This document shows positions 1 through 9,722 of a stretch of 64,000 nt of DNA, piece after piece. The notes below the pieces were generated by a model, which saw only the letters and a list, made by a program, of their open reading frames with translations, was not told where the DNA came from and made no database searches. The stretch spans positions 1 to 64,000 of the forward strand of contig NZ_FOTY01000017.1 in NCBI RefSeq assembly GCF_900114715.1, read 5' to 3'. The stretch comes from Salibacterium qingdaonense (GTDB lineage Bacteria > Bacillota > Bacilli > Bacillales > Marinococcaceae). The translations under genes and the position numbers were made by a program. The stretch's first letter is position 1. Each line of letters opens with the position of its first letter.

Positions 1-115
1 TTTGCTCGCTAGGCATACATTGATGATAGAGGACCTTCTCTTTTTTTGCCACCGATCAGCTCTCGCAACTACCGAGAACTATTTTACACATACATCGTCC
101 CTGTTCTGTACTTTT

Positions 116-1186
116 CTACCTTGGATAATCCAGCAGTGCCGCCGGCTCATCCTCAGAAATCTGAATGTCCCCCACTTCTATATACGATAAAGCATCCTGT
201 TCATCAATATTTGAAAAGATGAGAAAAATATCGTGCGGAGAACGTTGATAAAGTGCGCGGATTTCTTCTGCATTGGCGTCTACGTTTAAAAGATCAGGAC
301 TTCCTATGTTTTGTTCGATTTCTTCAAGTGCCGGGTTCCACTCGTCTGTACTGCGCCCCGCTGCATATACCATACCGGAATCGGTATACCGGGAGCAGCC
401 TTCTCCAAGGTTCAGTTCTTTGTTCTGTTGTTCGGTATCAAGCAGCTTTCCTTTTTCCACGATGTCACATTCGGGCAGGACAAGATCATTTCCATAGGTG
501 CCATTCTCTACATGAGACAACCATTCCATCCAGTCTGCATCCGTCAGACTTCCCTGAACCATACCGCTTTCGATGGACGATTCGGAAAACGGAGTCCCCG
601 GCAGCAGAAAAATAATGACAAGCAGGGCGGCGGTCAAAGAGATTCCAATGCCTGGAAACAGCAGACGACGTCGTTTTCGCGGTTTTTCTGCCGCCTGGTC
701 CTCTGTTGCCGTGATAGACTGTCCGCCTTGTTCCGGCTGCTCCATAAGAGACACCTCGTCTGTTCTCTCCAGTTCGCCGCTCTCTGCCGCCGGGCTGTCA
801 TTTACTTCAGACCTTTCTGAATGATCCTGTCCTGCACCAGGATTTTCTATGACCGGCGGGGCAATGGGAGAAACAGGTTCATTAAAAACGGATTCCCCGC
901 GTACGGCTGTCATCCATGTGTGCAGCGCCCACACCGTCAGTTCCTCCGATTCTTCAGATGTTCTGAGCTTTTCTGACGTCCAGTCCGCCATCCAGCCGCT
1001 GTCTCTCAGGTTTATCGTTTTCATCTCATCGACAGTACCGTTATCAAGCATTGTCATCAACAGGAGGATATCTGCCCGTCCTTCTCCGTATAATGATTCG
1101 AGGGCCTGCTGCAAATGCTTTCTGCACCAGTCCAGTCCGAACTCATTTGCAAAAGACTGTACACTGTTCGTCATAAAATCCTTCAT
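116..1186 (-). CDS. Hypothetical single-pass membrane protein
   Basis: I do not recognise this 356-residue protein. The first ~100 residues look like a compact cytoplasmic helical domain. A Pro/Glu/Ser-rich acidic linker follows (~100-165), then a basic stretch (KPRKRRR, ~168-174) and one hydrophobic segment (~175-196). The acidic C-terminal ~160 residues would lie outside by the positive-inside rule. It has no signal peptide. The start has a good Shine-Dalgarno (GGAGG, 8 nt before ATG). It lies downstream of yerC on the same strand but beyond that gene's terminator, so it is probably a separate unit. The layout (cytoplasmic head, linker, TM, extracytoplasmic tail) is reminiscent of anti-sigma or sensor proteins, but no motif supports that. 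Confidence 0.7.
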   Translation of the reverse strand: MKDFMTNSVQSFANEFGLDWCRKHLQQALESLYGEGRADILLLMTMLDNGTVDEMKTINLRDSGWMADWTSEKLRTSEESEELTVWALHTWMTAVRGESVFNEPVSPIAPPVIENPGAGQDHSERSEVNDSPAAESGELERTDEVSLMEQPEQGGQSITATEDQAAEKPRKRRRLLFPGIGISLTAALLVIIFLLPGTPFSESSIESGMVQGSLTDADWMEWLSHVENGTYGNDLVLPECDIVEKGKLLDTEQQNKELNLGEGCSRYTDSGMVYAAGRSTDEWNPALEEIEQNIGSPDLLNVDANAEEIRALYQRSPHDIFLIFSNIDEQDALSYIEVGDIQISEDEPAALLDYPR

Positions 1187-1250
1187 TTTATTCTCCTCCT
1201 TCCCCCATCCTTTTCCCGTTTTTTTCCGTTATCGATCTTTTTTCATAAAA

Positions 1251-1291
1251 AAACTGTCTTCAAGATGCCGTATCCACCTTGAAAGACAGTT
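1251..1291 (-). terminator. Rho-independent terminator after yerC
   Basis: On the minus strand an inverted repeat (AACTGTCTT arm with its complement, CAAG/CTTG inner stem) is followed directly by a run of T. It lies just past the yerC stop and closes the yerA-yerB-yerC direction of transcription. Confidence 0.8.
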
Positions 1292-1295
1292 CATT

Positions 1296-1610
1296 TTATT
1301 GTTCCTTTTCCTGTTTTTCCTGTTCGCGCACCCGGTCCAGAGTCAGCTGGTAGCTGTCATTGCCAAAATTAAGGCAGCGTTTCACTCTGGAGATAGTTGC
1401 TGTGCTTGCTCCTGTCTCTGTTTCGATCTTGTGGTACGTATGACCGTGCTGCAGCATCCGCGCCACTTCCAGCCGCTGGGCGAGCGACTGGATTTCGTTG
1501 ATGGTGCACAGGTCATCAAAAAATTCATAGCATTCTTCTACACTCTGCAGAGACAAAATGGCCCGGAACAGCTGATCCAGTTCATTTCCTCGTAATTTAT
1601 CAATCTGCAA
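1296..1610 (-). CDS. yerC: YerC/YecD family TrpR-like DNA-binding protein
   Basis: This 104-residue protein has the TrpR-superfamily helix-turn-helix of the YerC/YecD family: the core INEIQSLAQRLEVARMLQ is followed by the recognition region TYHKIETETGASTATISRVKR (~55-80). It is expected to be a small cytoplasmic transcription factor. Its ligand and regulon are not evident from the sequence. Length matches the family (~100 aa). It follows yerB on the same strand, as in B. subtilis (yerA-yerB-yerC), and a clear terminator lies just downstream. The charged Glu/Lys tail is typical of the family. The family call is confident; a physiological role cannot be assigned. Confidence 0.9.
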   Translation of the reverse strand: MQIDKLRGNELDQLFRAILSLQSVEECYEFFDDLCTINEIQSLAQRLEVARMLQHGHTYHKIETETGASTATISRVKRCLNFGNDSYQLTLDRVREQEKQEKEQ

Positions 1611-1663
1611 TGGGATTACACCTCGTTTTCTGCGAATACTTGGACGGACTCTGGTACAAACCG

Positions 1664-2764
1664 CTACGATTCGATATCTTTTACGCTTTCTTCCAGACCC
1701 GCAGAGGCCGGTATCACATTAATCCACGTTTTTCCGGGTTGAAACGGAACCTTTTCGCCGTTCTTATACGGAAGCAGCCGTCCCCCCTCGTTTCTCCATT
1801 GCACCTCCAGTGCTTCGCCGTGCTGCAACAGCAGACCGGAACCGCCGTCTTCAAGATTAATCTGCCGGCGTCCGGCTTCATCAACGACCCGGTGGGGGGC
1901 TTCGACAATGAAGACATTGGAGGCATCTACCTGTTCCGCCGCTTTTTCCCCTGTAAACGCGGTATTGTCACTGGAACGCTCATACGTTCCGTCCTCTTCG
2001 TTATATGAAAATTGTACAACATATTTATCACTGTACCAAACAGAAACGTCTTCGGCCGAATCAGCTGAAACAGCAGAAAAGCCTTCCTCCCTGTAAAAAT
2101 TGGCAGGGATATCTTTTTGCAGCTCGTACCCTTTGCTTTCCAGTCCACTAAGGGCGTCCTCGTAATATATGTAGGAATTATGGGGGGCCCGCCTTTCTGC
2201 CGACCTCTGAAATAACGTTCCATCGTAAAAGAGACCATTCAGATAAGGAACAGCACCCCCCTGCAGCATCCTTTTTGCTTCCGGACTCCAGCCGTGGGCC
2301 ACATACATTGCATCATAGCCTTCAGCAAGATCGATAAAATACCCCCGCGCACTGCGAACCGGCCCGAGTCTCTCCGGGTGTCCGCTTTGATAAATAGCGA
2401 GAAACCTCGTGAGTTCGCCTTCGGTCAATACTTCATAGACGATATCAGCTTCAGACAGCCCGGTCTGGGGACGTGCGTCGGGGTGATTATTAATCATGAC
2501 AGCAAGAGGCCGCGCCTGTGAAGCTTCATTTGTTCCCTCACCGGTCAACGGTTCCACCGCTGCATATGAAGGCTCTTCCTGCTCCGGTTCCTTCACAGGA
2601 TCCTCCTGTTTATCCTCTTCCTCCGGGGTTGCTTCCTGTTCTGCCGCTTCTTTTTCTTCATTAGATGCTTCGGTCTCAGCAGGAGCTGTTGAACTTTCCT
2701 CGGATGTGCACCCTCCCGCCATAAGAACAACCGCAGCCAATCCGCTCCAAATGATTTTTTTCAT
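1664..2764 (-). CDS. yerB: DUF3048 lipoprotein YerB
   Basis: This is a 366-residue predicted lipoprotein. The N-terminus is a lipoprotein signal with lipobox AGGC (Cys ~19), followed by a long acidic Glu/Pro/Ala/Ser spacer (~20-75) that would hold the domain off the membrane. From ~85 on it matches the DUF3048 (YerB) fold: RPLAVMINNHPDARPQTGL and DIVYEVLTEGELTRFLAIYQS, then GPVRSARGYFIDLAEGYDA. These are conserved family blocks. DUF3048 proteins are extracytoplasmic and of unknown biochemical function. The gene lies between yerA and yerC, as in B. subtilis, and is probably co-transcribed with yerC. The very acidic linker fits a salt- or alkali-adapted cell surface. Confidence 0.9.
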   Translation of the reverse strand: MKKIIWSGLAAVVLMAGGCTSEESSTAPAETEASNEEKEAAEQEATPEEEDKQEDPVKEPEQEEPSYAAVEPLTGEGTNEASQARPLAVMINNHPDARPQTGLSEADIVYEVLTEGELTRFLAIYQSGHPERLGPVRSARGYFIDLAEGYDAMYVAHGWSPEAKRMLQGGAVPYLNGLFYDGTLFQRSAERRAPHNSYIYYEDALSGLESKGYELQKDIPANFYREEGFSAVSADSAEDVSVWYSDKYVVQFSYNEEDGTYERSSDNTAFTGEKAAEQVDASNVFIVEAPHRVVDEAGRRQINLEDGGSGLLLQHGEALEVQWRNEGGRLLPYKNGEKVPFQPGKTWINVIPASAGLEESVKDIES

Positions 2765-2813
2765 GTTATTTCCATCCTTCTTCTCATGCTTTTTCTCATT
2801 AGTTTAACGTATC

Positions 2814-4628
2814 TCAGCGCATAATCGAAGGAAAGAGTACCGTTTTTTTGTGCACATCAAAGATTCCCTTCTGGGTAATACGGATATACGGCAGATGCGT
2901 CGACGAGAAAAAGAGCATGCTGTAGACCGGATCCTCGTGAGGATAACCGCGCTCTTTCAGCGCCTGGTCCATTCTTTCGTGCTGTTCGATAACATTGCCC
3001 ATAGGTTCGAGAGACATGGCGCCGAACAGTTTCAGCGGAATGCTTTCAATGACCTGTTCATCTTCTACGAGGAACATACCTCCGTCATGGTTTTTCAGTT
3101 CATTGAACGCCTTCACCATATCCTTTTTCTTTTTACCAATCAGTACAATATCACCAGTATTGGAAAAAGTCGTAGCAAATCCGCCGATACTGCTGCCGAA
3201 CCCTTTAATCACCGTGTTAATGCGCCATTTACCGAAACGGTCAAGCATGACAAAAAAGCACTGATCATGATCTTCATTCAGCTCATCGGTCGTTACATCA
3301 ATCGTCATCTGATAAGGCTTCAGAATAACTGAATTCACGAGTTCAATCCCCATAGGCATGGAAAAATGAAGGTCTTCCTCATTCAGGTGCCAGTCGATCA
3401 TGAATGGATGTACCCCGTAGGAGGACCATTTGAAATCGCGCGGCGGGTAATAATTTTCCCCTTCTTTCAGAATCCAGCGTCCTTTTGCCAGAACGGCTTC
3501 CGGAACGGGATTCTGCGGGCTTTCCAGAATGTTTAGATGCGCAATGCGCCCGGGTGCGATCATACCGATTTCGTCGTCAATTCCGAAATGGCGTGCATTG
3601 TTGTAGCTTCCCATCTCGTAAGCTTCAATCTCCGGCACCCCTTTCTCCAGTGCAATCGAGATCGTTTTATCAATGACGCCCTGTTTGTAAAAGGACGGTG
3701 TGGAACCGTCGGTGTTGAATGTAAAACGACTGAAGTCGGTGATGCCGGCTTCCAGCAGTTCTTCAAGAATCACCGGAAGATCCGGCCGGATGGAAGAATA
3801 ACGGAGCGATGTCGTCATTCCGGCATCCAGACGCCGCAGTGCTTCTTCACCGGTCATGGCTTCGTGGTCGCCGCTCACGCCTAGCAGTGCCATTTGATTA
3901 ATCGTACGGGCGGATGCGCCTGGCAGATGGCCTTCAATCGGTTTGTTCAGCTCTTTCGTGTACTGCATCCAGTGAAGGACTGTATCATCACCGGTCATCA
4001 CTTTCGGCCAGGCTGTGAGTTCTCCGCCCTGAAGAACGAGTGGATGCTCGAGCCACGCCTTCATCTGCGAAGGAGAAAAAATTGAGTCCTCTTCTTCGAG
4101 TTCCGTCTGCGCATCATAGCGCGCCCACCAGAACATGGACGTTGGCAGTTGGTTAAGGTCCTCTATAAGTGTAAGCGCTTTCTCTTTCTCTATATTTAAA
4201 AAGAAAAACATGTTGTCATTTACCAGGGTGGTCGTTCCACGCAGGGATGCATATTCAGCCATCGTATGGGGATTATATAACTGAAACGGATGGGCATGCG
4301 GTTCAATATAGCCGGGAACGACATATTTTCCGCTGCAATCTACAATTTCGGTTTCTGTTGTTACGGCGGGCCAGTCCTTTCCCGCATATACAATCCGGTC
4401 TTCATAAATCCAGATGTGTCCTTCGAGCCAGGCTTTACGTGCGCTGCTTAAGTACGTTGCGTTCTGCAGCACCTTGCTCGGTGCCTTTTCGCCGCGCAGC
4501 ACGGAGAGGTGGCGCCGGAGCGTTTCTTTATCCCAAGGAAATAATTGCTGTGCAGCCAACCATTTCACCTGCTTTCTGTCTGTCGAGTTTTGGTTATCGT
4601 ATTCATCTATCCAGATTTTATCATCCAT
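2814..4628 (-). CDS. yerA: Adenine deaminase-like amidohydrolase YerA
   Basis: This is a 604-residue metal-dependent amidohydrolase of the adenine deaminase type. The composite domain begins around residue 50 (LSSARKAWLEGHIWIYEDRIVYAG), and the metal-binding HxH occurs in VVPGYIEPHAHPFQ. The adenine deaminase C-terminal domain follows (~430-600: GFGSSIGGFATTFSNTGDIVLIG). Substrate is inferred from family membership as adenine (to hypoxanthine plus ammonia), but YerA-type paralogues lack strong biochemical proof. It is slightly longer than B. subtilis YerA (~580). The ATG has a poor ribosome site, so the true start may be a few codons inside. It lies between yerB and the purine operon, consistent with purine salvage. 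A cre-like sequence at 4170-4183 lies inside the gene. Confidence 0.85.
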   Translation of the reverse strand: MDDKIWIDEYDNQNSTDRKQVKWLAAQQLFPWDKETLRRHLSVLRGEKAPSKVLQNATYLSSARKAWLEGHIWIYEDRIVYAGKDWPAVTTETEIVDCSGKYVVPGYIEPHAHPFQLYNPHTMAEYASLRGTTTLVNDNMFFFLNIEKEKALTLIEDLNQLPTSMFWWARYDAQTELEEEDSIFSPSQMKAWLEHPLVLQGGELTAWPKVMTGDDTVLHWMQYTKELNKPIEGHLPGASARTINQMALLGVSGDHEAMTGEEALRRLDAGMTTSLRYSSIRPDLPVILEELLEAGITDFSRFTFNTDGSTPSFYKQGVIDKTISIALEKGVPEIEAYEMGSYNNARHFGIDDEIGMIAPGRIAHLNILESPQNPVPEAVLAKGRWILKEGENYYPPRDFKWSSYGVHPFMIDWHLNEEDLHFSMPMGIELVNSVILKPYQMTIDVTTDELNEDHDQCFFVMLDRFGKWRINTVIKGFGSSIGGFATTFSNTGDIVLIGKKKKDMVKAFNELKNHDGGMFLVEDEQVIESIPLKLFGAMSLEPMGNVIEQHERMDQALKERGYPHEDPVYSMLFFSSTHLPYIRITQKGIFDVHKKTVLFPSIMR

Positions 4629-4728
4629 CTGATGATGGATATTTTCATTCTACCATGTTTTAGCTCGTTACTCTATAAAAGGAAAGTGACAAGAATTTTA
4701 ACTTTCCGTAAAGAAAGGAGAATTCGGT

Positions 4729-4986
4729 ATGCGTCCTAATATCGGTATGACTCAGGCATTCTGCCGCATTGTAATTGGTCTGGTTCTTCTTTTCTGGGTC
4801 AATGCCCGTTCTTCGCGGATACGCCGCGACCCGGAGGATCATTTGCTGTGGATTGTGATCGGAGCCATGAAAGTCGCTGAAGGCATCACGCAGTTCTGCC
4901 CGACGATTAAGTTGTATCACATGATGACCGGAAGCCGTCAGAATGCGGAAAACACACCGGAACATCATAACATGCATGAATCATAA
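4729..4986 (+). CDS. Small YgaP-type (DUF2892) membrane protein
   Basis: This 85-residue protein resembles the DUF2892 'inner membrane YgaP-like' family. It starts MRPNIGMTQAFCRIVIGLVLLFW, with one hydrophobic helix at ~10-25 and a weaker one at ~43-60 (LLWIVIGAMKVAEGITQFCP). The family normally pairs two helices with a short loop, as here. The gene is monocistronic and divergent from yerA, with an AAAGGAG site 8 nt before ATG. A short hairpin (5016-5039) follows, and beyond it lies the 21-bp repeat array at 5073. Function is unknown. Confidence 0.75.
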   Translation: MRPNIGMTQAFCRIVIGLVLLFWVNARSSRIRRDPEDHLLWIVIGAMKVAEGITQFCPTIKLYHMMTGSRQNAENTPEHHNMHES

Positions 4987-5015
4987 GTCAAGCTGATGTT
5001 ACGATTTTAACAGTT

Positions 5016-5039
5016 AAAAACTGCATTTCATGCAGTTTT
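5016..5039 (+). terminator. Hairpin after the DUF2892 gene
   Basis: Perfect inverted repeat of AAAACTGCAT with a TTC loop and its complement, ~30 nt after the stop. The T-run is only four bases within the arm, so termination strength is uncertain. Confidence 0.45.
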
Positions 5040-5072
5040 CGTAAATAATCTAACAAAAATATTTGCGTTTTT

Positions 5073-5177
5073 GAGCGGAATCAAGAGGAAAGCGGGCGGA
5101 GTGTTGGCGATAGCGGGCGGAATTACGAAGAAATCGAGCGAATTATTGTCGAAAACGGGCGAAACCGGCATCAATCA
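5073..5177 (+). repeat. 21-bp periodic repeat array (five units)
   Basis: Units begin at 5073, 5094, 5115, 5136 and 5157, exactly 21 bp apart. Each opens with GRGCGRA and most end GAAANC or similar, while the middle 6-8 bases vary. The array fills the convergent gap between the DUF2892 gene and purD. A second array with the same unit and period lies at 54902-55006. The frame reads open only because the motif contains no stop, and there is no start or ribosome site. Confidence 0.8.
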
Positions 5178-5190
5178 TTTAAACCAATAG

Positions 5191-5229
5191 AAAAAACGGA
5201 GCGGGATGTTATCCCTGTCTCCGTTTTTT
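5191..5229. terminator. Bidirectional terminator after purD
   Basis: AAAAAACGGAG pairs with CTCCGTTTTTT, with an inner GGGAT/ATCCC stem. A-rich and T-rich flanks let it work on either strand. It closes the pur operon on the minus strand. Confidence 0.85.
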
Positions 5230-5252
5230 CTTGATTTCAGGATAATGCTCCG

Positions 5253-6503
5253 TTAGTCTTTGATAACATTACGCCCGATATCGGTGCGGTAGAAGAGGTT
5301 GGTCGTATCCAAGCCTTTCAGTTTCCCATAAACAGCGGTTTGAGCTTCTTGGAGCGTGGCTGCTTTTTCAGCAAGCAGCAGGACTCTGCCGCCGGCTGTG
5401 ACATACGTGCCGTTTTCTTCTCCGGCTCCGGCAAAAAAGAGCAGATCGGCGTCCGGAACATCTGTAATCGGAACTCCCTTGTCATACGAACCGGGATACC
5501 CTTTGGAAGCGGCGACTACGCCGAGAACCGCATCGCTGGACCAGGTCAGGGATGGACGTCCGCCGTCCATAAGCTCCGTCATAACCGATGCCAGGTCCGA
5601 ATCAAGACGCGGCAGCACGACCTGGGCCTCCGGGTCACCGAAACGAGCGTTGAATTCCACCACTTTTGGTCCGTCCATGGTCATCATCAGTCCCGCGTAC
5701 AAAATGCCGGTGAAAGGGCGTCCTTCCTCGGCGAGCCCGTCCGCTGCCGGCTGCAAAACATCACGAACCGCACGCTCGACGTCTGAATCATCGAACTGCG
5801 GAACCGGGCTGTAAGCGCCCATACCGCCTGTGTTCGGTCCCTGATCGCCGTCAAAGGCGCGTTTATGATCCTGCGCTCCGACCATCGGCACAACGGTTGT
5901 GCCGTGAACGAACGCCATCAGCGAAAGTTCTTCGCCCTCGAGGTATTCCTCAAGCACAACACTTGCCCCGGCTTCCCCGAATTTATCATCGAGCAGTATG
6001 TCGCGGAGCGCCGCGTCTGCCTCTTCTTTTGTGAAGGCAACAGTTACTCCTTTGCCGGCAGCAAGACCGTCGGCTTTAATGACAATCGGAACACCTTCGT
6101 TGTCCACATGCCGAATCGCCTCGTCATAATCCGACGTCACCTTGTACGTGCCGGTCGGAATGCAGTGGCGCTCCATAAATGCTTTCGCAAACGACTTGCT
6201 GCCTTCAATGGCCGCCGCTTCCTTTGTCGGTCCGAACACAGTAAGTCCGGCTTCCTGAAACGCATTGACGACCCCCTTAAGAAGAGGGGCTTCCGGCCCC
6301 ACCACCGTCAGACCGATATCGTGTTCTGCGGCGAACGCCGTGAGACTGCCGGCATCCTCTTCGTTTACATCTATACATACAGCCGTCTGTTTCATGCCCG
6401 CATTTCCCGGTGCCGCGTACACGGTATCCACCTCCGGGCTTTCTGCAAACGTGCGGGCCAGCGCATGTTCACGCCCGCCGCCGCCGACAATCAGCACGTT
6501 CAT
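5253..6503 (-). CDS. purD: Phosphoribosylamine-glycine ligase
   Basis: This GAR synthetase joins phosphoribosylamine and glycine using ATP, the second step of de novo purine synthesis, in the cytoplasm. The 416-residue ATP-grasp protein shows the N-terminal MNVLIVGGGGREHALA loop, the ATP-grasp core with VIKADGLAAGKGV, and QDHKRAFDGDQGPNTGGMGAYSP with FNARFGDPEAQ as the substrate and metal region. Length matches the family (~420). It is the last gene of the operon, 29 nt after purH, and is followed by a strong terminator. Confidence 0.97.
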   Translation of the reverse strand: MNVLIVGGGGREHALARTFAESPEVDTVYAAPGNAGMKQTAVCIDVNEEDAGSLTAFAAEHDIGLTVVGPEAPLLKGVVNAFQEAGLTVFGPTKEAAAIEGSKSFAKAFMERHCIPTGTYKVTSDYDEAIRHVDNEGVPIVIKADGLAAGKGVTVAFTKEEADAALRDILLDDKFGEAGASVVLEEYLEGEELSLMAFVHGTTVVPMVGAQDHKRAFDGDQGPNTGGMGAYSPVPQFDDSDVERAVRDVLQPAADGLAEEGRPFTGILYAGLMMTMDGPKVVEFNARFGDPEAQVVLPRLDSDLASVMTELMDGGRPSLTWSSDAVLGVVAASKGYPGSYDKGVPITDVPDADLLFFAGAGEENGTYVTAGGRVLLLAEKAATLQEAQTAVYGKLKGLDTTNLFYRTDIGRNVIKD

Positions 6504-6532
6504 GAGTGCGACTCCTCCTTCATCGTGTTGCT

Positions 6533-8074
6533 TTAGTGTTTAAAATGACGCATGCCGGTAAAGACCATGGCAATGCCAAGTTCGTTGGCTTTTTCAATCG
6601 ATTCTTCGTCCCGGATGGAACCGCCCGGCTGGATAATGGCACTCACACCGGCTTCCCCTGCGGTTTCAACCGTGTCTTTCATCGGGAAGAAGGCGTCGGA
6701 GCCCATGGCGCTGCCCTCGGCTTTCTCTCCTGCCTGCGCGGCGGCAATTTCGGCGGAGCCGACCCGGTTCATCTGCCCGGCGCCCACGCCTACGGTCTGC
6801 TGGTCTTTAGCAAGCAGAATCGCATTGGACTTCACGTGTTTGACGACTTTCCAAGCCAGTTTCAGATCCTGCCATTCGTTCTCTGTCGGATCACGGTCGG
6901 TCACAACTTTGATATCAGCATCGAGAAATCCTTTGCGGTCTTCGTCCTGAATCAGAGCGCCGCCGTGAATAGACGTAATCTGCGAGCGTTCGCGCGGTGT
7001 TTCTTCTTCCATCGCGATTTTCAGCAGGCGGATGTTTTTCTTCTGCGTCAGAACATCAAGCGCTTCCTGGCTGAACGACGGAGCGATAATGATCTCAAGA
7101 AAAATCTCTTTGAGATGCTGTGCTGTCTCCTCATCCACTTCGCGGTTGAATGCGGTAATGCCGCCGAAGATGGAGACGGGATCGGAGTCGTACGCTTTTT
7201 CGTACGCTTCGGTGATGGACTCACCAATGCCAACACCACATGGATTCATATGTTTCACGGCAACAGCCGCGGGCTGGCTGAATTCCTTGATGATATCAAG
7301 AGCGGCTTCGGCATCATTGATGTTATTATAGGACAGCTCCTTGCCGTGCAGCTGGATAGCATTTGCAACAGAGCTCATCGGACCGATCGGCTCCCGGTAG
7401 AAAGCAGCCTGCTGATGTGGATTTTCTCCGTAACGAAGATCCTGTTTTTTCTCGTAAGTGACGGTGAATGTTTCCGGATACTGTTCTCCGGTGTGCTCGG
7501 TTAAGTAATTGGCAACAAGCGTGTCGTAGGAAGCAGTATGACGGAATACTTTCGCTGCCAGACCGGCTTTTGTCTCCTCTGCGGTATCCCCGTTTTCTTT
7601 GATATTATCCAAAATCGAGTCGTAGTCCGCCGGATCGGTGACGACCGTGACATGTTTATGGTTTTTGGCAGCTGCACGCAGCATCCCCGGACCTCCGATG
7701 TCAATGTTTTCAATCGCTTTTTCAAATGACGTGTCCGGCTTTTCGATCGTCTCTTTAAATGGATAGAGATTGACGACAACAAGGTCAATCGGGGTGATCT
7801 GATGCTCCTCGAGCTGCTTTTGATGTTCCTCATTGTCCCTCATCGCCAGAAGACCACTGTGAATATACGGATGCAGCGTCTTCACGCGCCCGTCGAGGAT
7901 TTCCGGAAACCCGGTGACATCAGAGATGCCGATTACGTCGACGCCTCCCTCCTTCAGCACGCGGCTCGTCCCGCCTGTAGAAATGATTTCCACGCCGGCA
8001 GCTTCGAGCTGCTTGGCAAAAGGTAGAATACCCTCTTTATTGGAAACGCTGATCAGTGCTCGCTTGATGCTCAT
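6533..8074 (-). CDS. purH: AICAR transformylase / IMP cyclohydrolase
   Basis: This bifunctional enzyme formylates AICAR with 10-formyl-THF and closes the ring to IMP, the last two steps of the pathway. The 513-residue protein has the N-terminal MGS-like cyclohydrolase domain ([37 protein letters not shown]) and the C-terminal transformylase domain (~200-513) with the KHMNPCGVG motif carrying the Lys-His pair used in formyl transfer. Length equals B. subtilis PurH (~512). Its start overlaps the purN stop by 4 nt (ATGA), indicating translational coupling. Confidence 0.97.
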   Translation of the reverse strand: MSIKRALISVSNKEGILPFAKQLEAAGVEIISTGGTSRVLKEGGVDVIGISDVTGFPEILDGRVKTLHPYIHSGLLAMRDNEEHQKQLEEHQITPIDLVVVNLYPFKETIEKPDTSFEKAIENIDIGGPGMLRAAAKNHKHVTVVTDPADYDSILDNIKENGDTAEETKAGLAAKVFRHTASYDTLVANYLTEHTGEQYPETFTVTYEKKQDLRYGENPHQQAAFYREPIGPMSSVANAIQLHGKELSYNNINDAEAALDIIKEFSQPAAVAVKHMNPCGVGIGESITEAYEKAYDSDPVSIFGGITAFNREVDEETAQHLKEIFLEIIIAPSFSQEALDVLTQKKNIRLLKIAMEEETPRERSQITSIHGGALIQDEDRKGFLDADIKVVTDRDPTENEWQDLKLAWKVVKHVKSNAILLAKDQQTVGVGAGQMNRVGSAEIAAAQAGEKAEGSAMGSDAFFPMKDTVETAGEAGVSAIIQPGGSIRDEESIEKANELGIAMVFTGMRHFKH

Positions 8075-8664
8075 TTGTGCATCGCTCCTCCCTGCGTAAA
8101 TCGCTCTTTGAGTAAAAACTGAATCGTATCCGGATACAACCGGTGTTCCACTGCCTGTACCGCCTTGGAAAGGGAAGCGGGAGAATCGGTTGGTTTCACT
8201 GCTACCGCTTCCTGGGCAAGTATCGTACCGGTATCCATTCCTTCATCAACTTCATGAACCGTAACGCCGGTCACTTTCACACCGGCTTCCCACGCCTGCT
8301 CCACAGCATTCAATCCTGGAAAAGCCGGGAGCAGGGAGGGATGAATGTTTATCATACGTTCCCGAAACGCTGTCAGCAGTGTATCTCCGACAAGGCGCAT
8401 ATAACCGGCCAAAACGATCAGGTCAACTTCCTTCTTCTGCAGTTGTTCTACAATTTCCTGCTCAAATGCCGCCTTGTTTTCATATTGCTTCGGACGAAAC
8501 GAAAAAACCGGGATATCCATCGCCTCCGCCCGCTGCACCACATGAGCATCCGGCTTATCACAAACGAGCAGGGCAATGTCAGCTTCCAGCCTGTTTTCTG
8601 ACGCGGCGTCGGCTACAGCCTGGAAGTTGGACCCGCTGCCCGATGCAAAAACAGCCAGTTTCAT
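8071..8664 (-). CDS. purN: Phosphoribosylglycinamide formyltransferase
   Basis: This GAR transformylase uses 10-formyl-THF. The 197-residue protein has the N-terminal [12 protein letters not shown] phosphate loop and the family core [14 protein letters not shown], which contains the catalytic Asn and His. [19 protein letters not shown] follows and contains the catalytic Asp. Length matches the family. It abuts purM (1 nt) and overlaps purH by 4 nt, so the three are translationally linked. Confidence 0.97.
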   Translation of the reverse strand: MKLAVFASGSGSNFQAVADAASENRLEADIALLVCDKPDAHVVQRAEAMDIPVFSFRPKQYENKAAFEQEIVEQLQKKEVDLIVLAGYMRLVGDTLLTAFRERMINIHPSLLPAFPGLNAVEQAWEAGVKVTGVTVHEVDEGMDTGTILAQEAVAVKPTDSPASLSKAVQAVEHRLYPDTIQFLLKERFTQGGAMHK

Positions 8665-9702
8665 TCAGGCGTCCTCCTTTACGAACTGCAGTCCTCCGCC
8701 GGATGTCACTCGTCCGATACGATACGCCGTTTCTCCGATTGCTTCAAGGGAAGACAGGGCTTCCTTCTCTTCGCCGGCATCTACTACTACAGCCAGACCG
8801 ATACCCATATTAAACGTGCCGAACATGTCTTCATCGCTCAGACTGCCATGCTTTTGAAGAAACGAAAACAGAGCCGGCGCATCCCAGGAAGACGAATCGA
8901 TGGCGGCCCCGGTTCCTGCCGGCAGCATCCTCGGAATGTTTTCGTAAAATCCGCCTCCGGTCACATGGGCCATGCCTTTTACCTGCACGCGGCGGCGCAG
9001 TTCCTGTACAGCTTTTACATAAATACGCGTCGGCTCCAGCAGCTCTTCGCCGAGCGGCCGCTCAAACGGCGCATACGTTTCCTTCAGATTCAGCCCTGCT
9101 TCATCAAGCAGAACATTGCGGACAAGTGACAAGCCGTTGCTGTGAATCCCGGAGGACCGAAGACCGATCACAACATCTCCGGGGGTGATGGTTTCCCCGG
9201 TAATAAGCGATGATTTGTCCGCCGCCCCGACTGTAAAACCGGCCAGGTCGTATTCGTGCATGTCATACATGCCCGGCATTTCGGCGGTTTCCCCGCCGAT
9301 CAGCGCGCAGCCGGCCTGTTCACATCCATCGGCGATTCCTTTGACGATGGCTTCGACTTTTTCAGGAACGGCTTTGCCGCAGGCCAGGTAATCCAGAAAG
9401 TAAAGCGGATCCGCTCCCTGAACGGCGATGTCATTGACACACATCGCAACCGCGTCCTGTCCGATCGTGTCATGCTTGTCCATCATGAAGGCAAGCATCA
9501 GTTTCGTGCCGACTCCGTCTGTTCCCGACACGAGGACGGGGGATTCGTAAGGAAGCGCGGATATGTCAAACATGGCGCCGAATCCGCCCAGACCTCCCAT
9601 CACTTCCGGACGCATCGTCCGCGCGGTATGCTGTTTCATCCGCTCTACCGCTTCGTAGCCGGCCTCAACATCGACCCCGGCCTTTTTATAGGCGTCCGAC
9701 AT
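8665..9702 (-). CDS. purM: Phosphoribosylformylglycinamidine cyclo-ligase
   Basis: AIR synthetase closes the imidazole ring with ATP. The 345-residue PurM/PurL superfamily protein shows [19 protein letters not shown] at the N-terminus, [13 protein letters not shown] and [27 protein letters not shown] in the ATP and dimer region, and the [11 protein letters not shown] block. The length is that of the family (346 in B. subtilis). It lies 20 nt downstream of purF and directly abuts purN. Confidence 0.97.
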   Translation of the reverse strand: MSDAYKKAGVDVEAGYEAVERMKQHTARTMRPEVMGGLGGFGAMFDISALPYESPVLVSGTDGVGTKLMLAFMMDKHDTIGQDAVAMCVNDIAVQGADPLYFLDYLACGKAVPEKVEAIVKGIADGCEQAGCALIGGETAEMPGMYDMHEYDLAGFTVGAADKSSLITGETITPGDVVIGLRSSGIHSNGLSLVRNVLLDEAGLNLKETYAPFERPLGEELLEPTRIYVKAVQELRRRVQVKGMAHVTGGGFYENIPRMLPAGTGAAIDSSSWDAPALFSFLQKHGSLSDEDMFGTFNMGIGLAVVVDAGEEKEALSSLEAIGETAYRIGRVTSGGGLQFVKEDA

Positions 9703-9722
9703 GGCGGCTGCCTCCTTTCTCG

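Noticed and set aside
4170-4183. cre-consensus match TGTAAGCGCTTTCT inside yerA
   Set aside because: It lies deep inside the coding region and catabolite control of this gene is not expected; it could be chance.
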